DNA of 12,171 nucleotides from Cyanobacteria bacterium HKST-UBA02 (GTDB lineage Bacteria; Cyanobacteriota; Vampirovibrionia; Obscuribacterales; Obscuribacteraceae): positions 1 to 12,171 of the forward strand of contig JAGQHH010000143.1 in NCBI GenBank assembly GCA_020431945.1. The letters run 5' to 3'. A program made the position numbers and the translations under genes. Below are positions 1 through 6,217 of this stretch, piece after piece; within the stretch, counting starts at the first letter, position 1, and each line of letters opens with the position of its first letter. Below the pieces are notes generated by a model. It ran no database searches. It was given only the letters and a program-made list of their open reading frames with translations, and had not been told where the DNA came from.

Positions 1-56
1 CGGCCAGATTCGATGAGAATATGCATACAAAGACTGGACGGTACAGAAGCCAGATG

Positions 57-75
57 ATGTCACTAGAGGTGACAT
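57..75. promoter_or_regulatory. Perfect 7-bp inverted repeat, operator-like
   Basis: ATGTCAC and GTGACAT are exact reverse complements separated by five bases (TAGAG). The element sits about 200 bases upstream of the first gene, in a leader with no convincing coding content. It could be a binding site for a dimeric regulator or the remains of a terminator of a gene left of the window; no T-run follows it. Nearby, TCCCC/GGGGA at 104-118 forms a second, weaker 5-bp repeat, and the 9-mer GAAAGTCAT occurs twice (96-104 and 136-144). The whole stretch 1-279 shows nothing else I can support. Confidence 0.3.
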
Positions 76-216
76 GCCCAGAATTTTCCAGAGGTGAAAG
101 TCATCCCCATTTGGGGGAACTTACAACCTTGGAAGGAAAGTCATGCGCTCCAAAAGCTTTTCACCAGGGTGCTTGCAGTGACGCCCAAGTGTATTTTGTA
201 TCGCTTTAAATTTGAA

Positions 217-243
217 TTGAAACTGCCAGGTTGCACTTATACT
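217..243 (+). promoter_or_regulatory. Weak candidate promoter for the secreted protein gene
   Basis: TATACT at 238-243 resembles a -10 box and TTGAAA at 217-222 resembles a -35 box, but the spacer is only 15 bases; an alternative -35, TTGAAT at 212-217, gives 20. Neither spacing is ideal. The position, about 37 bases before the start at 280, and the AT-rich surroundings make it the best candidate in the leader. Confidence 0.3.
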
Positions 244-279
244 TGGTTCCGACTCTACTTTCTATTCGAGGAGCTACCA

Positions 280-756
280 ATGGACTGTAATAAACCGGTT
301 ACTGTATATGCCCTCATTGCATTTGCGTTGATGCCAGCAGCAATTGCGGCGGACACGGACACACAACATTTTCAACTGAAAGAGAATCAGACTGCTTCTG
401 TAAGTGTGTCATTCCTCGGCGACAATGAACTAAGTGCATCCGTTTCCGAAGACGGGAAAGCCGGCTCAGAGCAAAAGTGGAACAACAAAAGAAGCGATTT
501 ACAGCACGATAGAACTTTCAAGGCATCGGGAGGACCGTCACAGTTCACTGTCAAAGCATTTGTGAAACACAACTCCGCCAAATCGAAAAAACCAGAGAAA
601 TTACCATGGAGTCCCTGTCCCAGCAAAGACTTTGGTACTCTTCCTGGACAACCCAATACTCAAATATTCGGATTCGATGACACAGCAAACCACTCCATCT
701 CTCCATCTGAATACAGTTATAGTAACATCAAGGTCAAAGTCGTTAAGACGAACTGA
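280..756 (+). CDS. Small secreted protein of unknown function
   Basis: A 158-residue protein. The frame is open upstream to 94, but the ATG at 280 is preferred: GAGGAG at 268-273 lies six bases before it, and only this start places a classical signal peptide at the N-terminus (Lys5, hydrophobic residues 7-22, AIA before a cleavage site near residue 23/24). The mature part of about 135 residues is polar and lysine-rich, with alternating strand-like stretches (TASVSVSF, FTVKAFVKH, NIKVKVV), suggesting a small beta-sandwich. The C-terminus, FGFDDT followed by EYSYSNIKVKVV, loosely recalls calcium-binding beta domains that end in DYNDVVV-type strands, but this is only a resemblance. There is one cysteine in the mature part. 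Lysine is mostly AAA, unlike the GC-biased genes beyond 2734. The M15-type peptidase gene starts 117 bases downstream on the same strand, so they may be co-transcribed. I do not recognise the family; it is likely periplasmic or extracellular. Confidence 0.7.
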   Translation: MDCNKPVTVYALIAFALMPAAIAADTDTQHFQLKENQTASVSVSFLGDNELSASVSEDGKAGSEQKWNNKRSDLQHDRTFKASGGPSQFTVKAFVKHNSAKSKKPEKLPWSPCPSKDFGTLPGQPNTQIFGFDDTANHSISPSEYSYSNIKVKVVKTN

Positions 757-861
757 TAGTCCTTGTGAGATGGGCGAGGACATCGAATTGTGTCGTTCGC
801 CGTCCGCATTCAAAAAGATCTTCAGCGTGTGGCACTTCGCGTACGCAATTTAACTGAACCT

Positions 862-866
862 AGGGG
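862..866 (+). promoter_or_regulatory. Ribosome binding site fixing the start at 874
   Basis: AGGGG seven bases before the ATG at 874. The same frame is open back to a GTG at 790, but that start has no purine-rich site and would add 28 basic residues unlike a signal peptide. The 117 bases between the two genes also hold the 8-base palindrome GCGTACGC at 839-846. Confidence 0.55.
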
Positions 867-873
867 TAGATCG

Positions 874-2268
874 ATGACAACGAGATTTAAGCTAAATAAG
901 GCAAAGTGCGATGAATTGATCGCCCGAATGAATCAGATTGCGATGGCCGAGAGGCTCTCATATTCCAGTCCGACAGCGATCAAGGTTGAAGTACCGAAAC
1001 TCGCAAACACTACGGTTCGGCAGGCGCAAGAGATACAACCTTTGAGCCAGGAACAGCTCGATGTTTATCACGACGGAATCATCGGATATGCACAGACTAT
1101 TGCGGGCGAAGTGAAAACCTACAATGGCCAGACAAAGGATATGACCAGACTGGTCGATCTGGTCCATTCCTTCGTTCAATGGACCCAGCAATTCCCAGAC
1201 AACATCGAATACCCAGACACTCCAGATAACGCTCGAAAAGTCAGCGAGATTCAATCGTCAGGCGCATCGATTAGTCGGGCGGTCGACAACGGTGTTTACA
1301 TTGTTTTGAACAATCTAGACCGTGACACTATGGCTTTCGAGAATACTGTCCGTAACCTAGAGTCCGCACGAAACAACTTCGAGAACTATCCAAGCCCGAC
1401 CAACAATCTCCAAAAGGTCATCGATGCAATCAATGATGGCCAAGCGAAGCTTGACGGTCTAGCCCAATACGTTGTCGTAGAAAACCAGAGGAGCCAAGCT
1501 CTATTCAACCGAATTAACTCGGCATTGGCTCATGGTCGCCAGTTCGCGTTTGTTGATGACACGGATAAGTGCAGAAACGAGTACATTGAGGTTGGTTGCG
1601 AGCTGACACCGGCGCGCGCGGACTTCCAGATAATTGGAAAACCCTGGAACTGGGGAGTCTACAGCGTAGCGATAGTATCGCCTGCCGCCCAAGCCGCAGC
1701 AAATCGCATTATACAGCAGGCAGGAACTCAGATTACGAGCGCCTATCGAAATCCGAAAAAGGAAATGAGCGTCGGTGCAAGCAAAAACAGCCGGCATGTT
1801 TATGGCGACGGAGTGGACTTTGACACAGGGCGAAGCAAACAGAGGTTTATTGATATTGCACGAGCGGCTTGCCAGGAAGGTCCTACTTGGGTTGAACTTG
1901 CTTTCATGATTCCAAGTTACAACCACGTCCATGTTGATTGGAGACCAGGTGGTGTGGTTAGGAGCAGCTACTGCCTGACCCCGACGACTCCAGCCGCCCT
2001 AGCGGCCGAACTAAATGAAGCTGACGTACGACTAGTCTGGAAAACCGCCCGTCCCTCGAGCGAAGACGGCTACATTGTGGAGCGCGCAGACGCGAGTGGC
2101 GCATTCGCCGAGATAGGACGAGTTTCCCGAATGCTGCCGTCGAATAGAGTTGATTACGAGTACATCGATAAAGCACCACTGGCAGGCACACATCGCTACA
2201 GGGTAAAAGCCTTTAATGACGTGGTCGGCGAAAGCCCGTATACAGCAGAGGTGTTGGTAACTTCATAA
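874..2268 (+). CDS. Putative M15-type zinc peptidase (D-Ala-D-Ala carboxypeptidase fold) with helical N-terminus and C-terminal FN3-like domain
   Basis: A 464-residue protein. Residues about 1-220 are polar and largely helical, with heptad-like stretches around 150-220. Residues about 250-365 match the Hedgehog/D-Ala-D-Ala peptidase (M15) fold: ITSAYRNP near 287-294, the SxHxxGxxxD zinc motif as SRHVYGDGVDFD (His308, Asp315), and a third ligand in HVHVDW (His353). Families with this core cleave peptidoglycan cross-links or stems, so a cell-wall peptidase or amidase is the likely role. Residues about 382-464 look like a fibronectin type III domain (RLVWK, YIVERAD, HRYRVKAFND, GESPYTAEV), often used for binding surfaces or polysaccharides. 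No signal peptide or membrane segment is visible with either start, which is odd for a wall enzyme: export by a dedicated system, release by lysis or delivery as an effector are possible. Phage endolysin is an alternative, but no phage genes are nearby. Fold call is firm, substrate is inferred. Confidence 0.83.
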   Translation: MTTRFKLNKAKCDELIARMNQIAMAERLSYSSPTAIKVEVPKLANTTVRQAQEIQPLSQEQLDVYHDGIIGYAQTIAGEVKTYNGQTKDMTRLVDLVHSFVQWTQQFPDNIEYPDTPDNARKVSEIQSSGASISRAVDNGVYIVLNNLDRDTMAFENTVRNLESARNNFENYPSPTNNLQKVIDAINDGQAKLDGLAQYVVVENQRSQALFNRINSALAHGRQFAFVDDTDKCRNEYIEVGCELTPARADFQIIGKPWNWGVYSVAIVSPAAQAAANRIIQQAGTQITSAYRNPKKEMSVGASKNSRHVYGDGVDFDTGRSKQRFIDIARAACQEGPTWVELAFMIPSYNHVHVDWRPGGVVRSSYCLTPTTPAALAAELNEADVRLVWKTARPSSEDGYIVERADASGAFAEIGRVSRMLPSNRVDYEYIDKAPLAGTHRYRVKAFNDVVGESPYTAEVLVTS

Positions 2269-2326
2269 TCGAACCGGCGAGGCTCGGTTTCAAAATGATC
2301 TTTCTACCTCAGCTGCCATCCAAACA

Positions 2327-2352
2327 TTGCCGAAAATGACCGTTTTCGGCAA
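2327..2352 (+). terminator. Perfect 10-bp stem hairpin downstream of the M15-type gene
   Basis: TTGCCGAAAA and TTTTCGGCAA are exact reverse complements around a six-base loop (TGACCG), starting 59 bases after the stop of the peptidase gene. Position and symmetry fit a transcription terminator or a 3' stabilising hairpin. It is followed by AATATATACT rather than a clean T-run, so intrinsic termination is not certain. A single-arm copy of TTTTCGGCAA recurs at 2428-2437. Confidence 0.5.
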
Positions 2353-2396
2353 TATATACTACTTCCCGCTACCTGTTTTCGCGCCCTCCTGCCATG

Positions 2397-2423
2397 CCAA
2401 AACCCAAACCCCAAACCCCAAAC
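2397..2423. repeat. Telomere-like C3-4/A3-4 short tandem repeat
   Basis: The + strand alternates CC, AAAA, CCC, AAA, CCCC, AAA, CCCC, AAAC. The - strand therefore carries G-runs of 4, 4, 3 and 2 separated by T3-T4, with a further GG on each side. That pattern could form a two-tetrad G-quadruplex; four runs of at least three Gs are not present. Function unknown, possibly just a replication-slippage product. Confidence 0.55.
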
Positions 2424-2577
2424 ATCCTTTTCGGCAAAGTTGCCTAAATGCAAAACCAAATCCTACGCTAGACTCAAGCTCCGTAGTGCCAAGTCTGGGT
2501 CCAAATCCAATACCAGTACTAGGACCAGGTCAAGACCTACCCGCCAGCAAAGCTTAAGAACCTGGACGTCGAGAATA

Positions 2578-2599
2578 CCTGACCTCGGCTGAGATCAGG
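2578..2599. terminator. Stem-loop in the intergenic region, possible terminator for the - strand operon
   Basis: CCTGACCTC and GAGATCAGG pair over nine positions with one mismatch around the loop GGCT. It lies about 135 bases beyond the stop of the membrane protein gene on the - strand; a smaller stem (CTGAG, GGT, CTCAG at 2678-2690) lies closer to that stop. Neither has a T-run on the - strand, so a role in termination is only positional. Confidence 0.3.
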
Positions 2600-2733
2600 A
2601 ACGTGGAAGTAGTTCTAAAACATGGCCGGCATGGGTTCTGCAACTGGCTCCTCATTTCCCCAATGTATCGTCATGTCCTGAGGGTCTCAGAAGGCGCCGA
2701 CGGACGGGTTACATTTCTCTGTCGAACAAGGTC

Positions 2734-3354
2734 TCAATCTTCCATGCACCAGATATAGGCGGCGGAGAACTGAAGCACCAGAAGTGGAGGCAGATAGCCG
2801 GTAATTCGTCCGAGCATGGCCAGGCTCCCGGTGATGATCGCGATTCCGATCAGGTTCTCGTACACGATCTTTATGGACTCCAGAAAAGAGAAAGACTTTT
2901 TCTCCAGCAAATTGAATTGCATGAAAGTAACAGCAAGAACGAGGATACCCAGGAAGAACGCCAGGACGCTTGCAAGAACAGGACCGGACGGGCCTGCCTG
3001 GTTTTCGAAGATATAGCAGAGCCAGACCGGAACCACCGCGCTGGCGAAGACATAGAGAAGCTCTCTGGCCGAGAAGGCTAGAGCTTTCGTATCTCCCGAG
3101 CGTCGGCAGACCAGGAGCAGGCTCTTGAGATAGAGGACATAAACAGGACCGCTAACGATGCCCAGGGGTACGACCCCGGATAGAAAGGAGCTTCCAGGGT
3201 CGAGGGCTCTAATGACAGAGCTGAGACCGGTTAGATCGAGAAGGATGACTACCAGATAGACCGAAACTGGAAGAGCCAGGGCGAAGATGAATAGATAGGC
3301 TGTGCAGAGTCTCGCCGTCAGATCGAAAAACGAGGCGACTTTCCCCTTCAGCAT
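2734..3354 (-). CDS. Multi-pass membrane protein of unknown function
   Basis: A 206-residue very hydrophobic protein with about six predicted membrane segments (roughly 18-40, 60-83, 97-116, 124-147, 164-182 and 186-203), short polar loops and a charged C-terminus (WCMED). The ATG at 3354 is chosen over the upstream TTG at 3372 because a GA-rich ribosome-site-like stretch (GAGAGAGA) lies just before it. This ATG overlaps the stop of acetate kinase by seven bases (ATGCTGA), so its translation is probably coupled to that gene. I see no conserved transporter or enzyme motif. Being last in the MBL-acetate kinase unit it could relate to small organic acid handling, but nothing in the sequence shows this. 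Inner membrane location is the only firm prediction. Confidence 0.78.
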   Translation of the reverse strand: MLKGKVASFFDLTARLCTAYLFIFALALPVSVYLVVILLDLTGLSSVIRALDPGSSFLSGVVPLGIVSGPVYVLYLKSLLLVCRRSGDTKALAFSARELLYVFASAVVPVWLCYIFENQAGPSGPVLASVLAFFLGILVLAVTFMQFNLLEKKSFSFLESIKIVYENLIGIAIITGSLAMLGRITGYLPPLLVLQFSAAYIWCMED

Positions 3355-4613
3355 TTTTCTCTCTCTCGACAATCTTTTTTCTCAGTGCCTTTTTCTTTCT
3401 CAAGGCAAATCTCTTTCTCAAGGCAGATTTCTTTCTCAAGGCATTCGCGGGCGATCATCAGGTCTTCTCTGGCTCTTACCACCATGACGGAGACTCCTGA
3501 GTCCTTCCGGCTTATGATGGCGTCATCGCTGGCGGTGTCATTCTTTATCGCGTCGAGGGCGATATTCAAGAATGAGAGCTTCTCTGCCACTCGCTGTCTG
3601 ACAGGCGCCGAATGCTCGCCTATTCCGCCGGTGAATACCAGGGCGTCGAGTCCTCCCAGGCTGGCAGCCATCCTGCCGGCATTGCTCACCACCGAGTGCA
3701 CGAACATATCGAAAGCAAGGGTGGCTCTCTTGTGACCGTCTGTCATCGCCTGGCTGATCTCGCGCATATCGTTGCTCAGACCCGATATTCCTTTGAGACC
3801 GGATTCCCGGTTGAGTACAGACTCCAGGGAGTCCGCGTCGTGAATGCTGTTGGCAAGGACATGGAAGATGATCCCGGGATCGATGGCGCCGCTGCGGCTG
3901 CCCATCATGAGTCCGTCCAGGGGCGTGAAGCCCATGGTGGTGTCCATCGATCTACCTTCTTTTACCGCAGCCAGGGAGCAGCCGTTGCCGAGATGGCAGG
4001 TGATCAGGCGGGCAGGTTTCGAGCCTGCCAGTTCGGCAGCTCTCAGGCTGGCATACTGGTGCGAGATTCCATGAAAGCCGAAGCGCTTGATCCCCATCTC
4101 CTCGAAAAACGAATAGGGCACCGCATACAGTGAGGCGTACTCCGGTATCGTGGCATGAAAGGCAGTGTCGAACACTGCATACTGTCTCACTCCGGGAAGC
4201 CGGCGCTCGGCTTCTTCAATTACCTCGAGGTTGAGTTTATTATGAAGAGGAGCGAATTTTGTGAGACGCTCAATCTCTTTTTTGACCTCACCATCGACGA
4301 GGGTGGTGGCATTATAAGTGCTGCCGCCATGTACTACCCGATGACCGGCGCTCTCTATCGACGCCGGATCTATAGTCTCGGCCAGGCTTTCCAGAACAAT
4401 TGCTGCTCTCTCATGGCTGCTTTCCGGGTGACCGGCCTGGCGGTCTTCTTTCTTGCCATCGCTGGTGGTGATGGACAGGCGTGCCGGACGGCTGGCTTCG
4501 CTCCAGTCAAGTAGACCTTCCCAGATTGGCGATCCGGAAAACTCCCTGTCCGGGATATCGAAAAGCGAGGCTTTGATGCTGCTCGAGCCCGCGTTGAGAG
4601 TGAGTATCCTCAT
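3348..4613 (-). CDS. ackA: Acetate kinase with a cysteine-rich repeat tail
   Basis: A 421-residue acetate kinase, interconverting acetate + ATP and acetyl phosphate + ADP in the cytoplasm. The first signature LNAGSSSIK (Asn7, Ser12, Lys14) and the second GHRVVHGG (Arg92) are intact, as are the catalytic Asp149 (FDTAFH), His181 (GFHGISH), the nucleotide-site HLGNGCS, Arg240 (GSRSG), FTGGIGEH (Glu333) and Glu383 in REDLMIA. All expected active-site residues are present, so it should be functional. Family members end soon after the last motif; here about 30 residues follow as degenerate hexads (LEKEIC, LEKEIC, LEKEKG, TEKKDC, REREKC). The ATG at 4613 shares an ATGA with the stop of the MBL nuclease gene, so the two are translationally coupled. 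No phosphotransacetylase gene lies beside it. Butyrate or propionate kinase is a less likely alternative given the close match to acetate kinase motifs. Confidence 0.97.
   Translation of the reverse strand: MRILTLNAGSSSIKASLFDIPDREFSGSPIWEGLLDWSEASRPARLSITTSDGKKEDRQAGHPESSHERAAIVLESLAETIDPASIESAGHRVVHGGSTYNATTLVDGEVKKEIERLTKFAPLHNKLNLEVIEEAERRLPGVRQYAVFDTAFHATIPEYASLYAVPYSFFEEMGIKRFGFHGISHQYASLRAAELAGSKPARLITCHLGNGCSLAAVKEGRSMDTTMGFTPLDGLMMGSRSGAIDPGIIFHVLANSIHDADSLESVLNRESGLKGISGLSNDMREISQAMTDGHKRATLAFDMFVHSVVSNAGRMAASLGGLDALVFTGGIGEHSAPVRQRVAEKLSFLNIALDAIKNDTASDDAIISRKDSGVSVMVVRAREDLMIARECLEKEICLEKEICLEKEKGTEKKDCREREKC
3395..3448 (-). repeat. Three 18-bp tandem repeats in the 3' end of ackA
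   Basis: Units 3395-3412, 3413-3430 and 3431-3448 share CTTTCTCAAGGCA on the + strand, with divergence in the last five bases. They are in frame, each encoding a six-residue unit of the LEKEIC type in the acetate kinase tail; two further, more diverged units (TEKKDC, REREKC) continue to the stop. Unit length is a multiple of three, so copy-number change would lengthen or shorten the tail without breaking the frame. The coding strand here is strongly purine-rich. Confidence 0.85.
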
Positions 4614-6010
4614 GATCTGGTGAGCTCGACGGTGCTGCCGATGGAGGGCATCGAGCACTTCAGACCGAAATCGTTTTCGATGCGATAGGCGAGCTGGCTC
4701 ATGGGATGCGGCTCTCCATGGATGAGCGTCAATTTCGGATGAGTTGCGGTCATCGAAGAGAGCCAGCGGATCAGATCGCTCTGGTCGGCATGGGCACTGA
4801 ATCCGCCTACGCCCCGGACTTTCGCTTTGACGGCGATGGTCTCGCCCATGATCTTCACAGTACTGGCTCCGTCTATGAGCATGCGTCCCAGGGAGCCCCG
4901 GGCCTGGTAGCCGACGATTATGACGGTGGTGGTCTCCAGCCAGAGATTGTGCTTGAGATGGTGCAGAATCCTGCCGGCATTGCACATTCCGGCGCCGGCC
5001 ATGATGATGCAGGGACCGGGAGTCTCGTTGAGGAGCATGGATTCCTGGGCGGACTCGCAGAGACGCAGGCTCGACAGATCTTTGCGGAGCTGTCCGGAGT
5101 CCGCCAGAGCTCTGGCTTCCCGGTCCTGAAGCTCCGGATGCTTCTGATAGATAGCGGTTGCCTGGATCGCCATGGGGCTGTCCAGATAAATGGGAATCTG
5201 TTTCAGTTTCCTGTCACGGAATAGCTCCGCCAGGTGGTAGAGAACCTGCTGGGTCCGGCCCACGGCGAAGACCGGGATGAGGACTTTGCCGCCCTTTTGC
5301 GTGCATTCGTCTATGAGTTCTCGAAACTCGGCGATTGTGTCATCGAGGCTGCGGTGATTCCTGTCTCCATAGGTGGATTCCATGAAGACGAAATCGGCTC
5401 TTTCGATCCGGGCCGGGTCTTTCATTATCGGCACATCATAGGGACCGAGATCGCCGGAGAAAATCAGGCGCTTTCTTTTCGAGCCGGTGCCTGCATCGAT
5501 CTCGAGACTGGCGGAGCCGAGGATATGACCGGCCTCGACATAGCGAACACTTACTCCCGGGACCGGATCGAACCATTGATCGTAGTCCACTGCTTTGAAC
5601 TGGCCGAGTATATGCTCGACGTCGCGTAAATCGAAAAGCGGCGAGATCGGCTTCTGACCGGCTCTCTGGCGGCGCCGGTTCTCTCTTCTGATGTCGTTCT
5701 CCTGGACATGGGCGGCATCTCTGAGAATCAGAGTGGCGATCTCGATGGTTCCCTGAGTGGCGTATATAGGCCCGGTGAAACCGGCTTTGCCCAGCAAGGG
5801 CAGGCGCCCGCAGTGATCGAGGTGACCGTGGGTGAGCAGAACACAGTCGAGAGACCGGGGCGCGAGCTTTCTCGGGATAAGATTGAGTCGCTCGAGCCGC
5901 CTGTTTCCCTGGAACATGCCGCAATCTATTAAAAGGCGCGCTTTTTCCGTCTCGAGGAGATGGCAGGAGCCGGTTACTTCTTTTGCTGCGCCAAAAAACG
6001 TTACTCGCAT
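4610..6010 (-). CDS. Beta-CASP metallo-beta-lactamase fold RNase/exonuclease
   Basis: A 466-residue metallo-hydrolase of the CPSF73/YSH1-like beta-CASP group, expected to cleave RNA with two zinc ions. Metallo-beta-lactamase motifs are complete: LIDCGMFQG (Asp29), THGHLDH (His61, His63, Asp65, His66), EAGHILGSA (His162) and FSGDLG (Asp187). The beta-CASP motifs follow: ESTYGDR (Glu211), GGFSAHAD (His407) and LIHGEP (His431). The stretch AGAGMCNAGRILHHL is typical of this subgroup. Length fits single-unit bacterial members. The ATG at 6010 has no ribosome site; a TATAAT at 6017-6022 ends six bases before it, suggesting a leaderless transcript. The gene is coupled by ATGA to ackA. MBL-acetate kinase pairs are known in several bacterial lineages, but the functional link is not established. 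RNA substrate specificity cannot be read from sequence. Confidence 0.95.
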   Translation of the reverse strand: MRVTFFGAAKEVTGSCHLLETEKARLLIDCGMFQGNRRLERLNLIPRKLAPRSLDCVLLTHGHLDHCGRLPLLGKAGFTGPIYATQGTIEIATLILRDAAHVQENDIRRENRRRQRAGQKPISPLFDLRDVEHILGQFKAVDYDQWFDPVPGVSVRYVEAGHILGSASLEIDAGTGSKRKRLIFSGDLGPYDVPIMKDPARIERADFVFMESTYGDRNHRSLDDTIAEFRELIDECTQKGGKVLIPVFAVGRTQQVLYHLAELFRDRKLKQIPIYLDSPMAIQATAIYQKHPELQDREARALADSGQLRKDLSSLRLCESAQESMLLNETPGPCIIMAGAGMCNAGRILHHLKHNLWLETTTVIIVGYQARGSLGRMLIDGASTVKIMGETIAVKAKVRGVGGFSAHADQSDLIRWLSSMTATHPKLTLIHGEPHPMSQLAYRIENDFGLKCSMPSIGSTVELTRS

Positions 6011-6016
6011 TGCATA

Positions 6017-6022
6017 ATTATA
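6017..6022 (-). promoter_or_regulatory. Candidate -10 box of a leaderless promoter for the MBL-ackA unit
   Basis: Reading the - strand, a perfect TATAAT is followed by six bases and then the ATG at 6010, so transcription would begin at or next to the start codon. No -35 match is seen at the usual distance. On the + strand the same AT-rich patch offers CATAAT at 6013-6018, seven bases before the ATG at 6026. Confidence 0.4.
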
Positions 6023-6025
6023 TAT

Positions 6026-6217
6026 ATGATTCTCCAGATACTATCGGTGCTGGCTCTCATCGCCCTGGCATATATGGGGCTGAATGCAGCCAGGGTCAAT
6101 TCCGGCCTCGAACTCGACCCGGTGATCGAGATCCTTCTCGGGCTCGCTCTGGCGGCAGGCATCGCGGCGCTGGCTGCCGGCTTTTTCAAGAAACAGCCTC
6201 CTTCAGGGAAAGATTGA
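6026..6217 (+). CDS. Small two-helix membrane protein (putative)
   Basis: A 63-residue ORF, too small to assign by homology. The ATG at 6026 gives a sensible membrane protein: hydrophobic residues about 2-20, an amphipathic or polar turn (NAARVNSGLELDP), hydrophobic residues about 33-55 and a basic end (FFKKQPPSGKD). It occupies the only sizeable gap in the - strand cluster, and its third positions are GC-rich like its neighbours, which favours real coding. It diverges from the MBL gene with only 15 bases between starts and its last 32 bases overlap the 3' end of the GNAT gene on the opposite strand. No ribosome site is visible. The opposite strand here also has an open frame of similar length, but that reads as a low-complexity shadow. 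Small-protein toxin or membrane regulator are possible, unproven roles. Confidence 0.5.
   Translation: MILQILSVLALIALAYMGLNAARVNSGLELDPVIEILLGLALAAGIAALAAGFFKKQPPSGKD

Larger units (their letters stand above)
2269..2733. other. Gene-poor convergent intergenic region with hairpins and low-complexity DNA
   Basis: This stretch separates the + strand accessory pair from the - strand cluster; both flanking genes end here. An open frame at 2327-2557 starts with TTG inside a hairpin, has no ribosome site, and encodes Pro/Asn/Ser low-complexity sequence, so I do not call it. Structural elements are a perfect hairpin at 2327-2352, another copy of its arm sequence TTTTCGGCAA at 2428-2437, a C/A telomere-like repeat at 2397-2423, AGGTC/GACCT at 2527-2538, an imperfect 9-bp stem at 2578-2599 and CTGAG/CTCAG at 2678-2690. 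The base composition resembles the upstream accessory genes in its first half. Confidence 0.6.

Noticed and set aside
94..279. Longer start for the secreted protein gene
   Set aside because: The 62 extra residues carry no signal, whereas the start at 280 has a good ribosome site and a classical signal peptide immediately after it.
2327..2557. 76-codon + strand frame rich in Pro and Asn
   Set aside because: It starts with TTG inside a perfect hairpin, has no ribosome site and runs through the C/A repeat; it looks like chance low-complexity translation.
3209..3439. Open frame with RKK/ALRK repeats on the - strand
   Set aside because: It reads the acetate kinase 18-base repeats in another frame and runs on into the membrane protein gene out of frame. 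The acetate kinase frame explains the repeat.
3395..3448. CRISPR-like array
   Set aside because: The 18-base units are directly adjacent with no spacers and encode in-frame hexads of acetate kinase.
4614..4985. N-terminal extension of acetate kinase up to 4985
   Set aside because: The extra 124 residues lie in the MBL nuclease gene in another frame and are Arg/His/Ser-rich without structure. The acetate kinase family start MRILTLNAGS is at 4613, exactly at the ATGA overlap.
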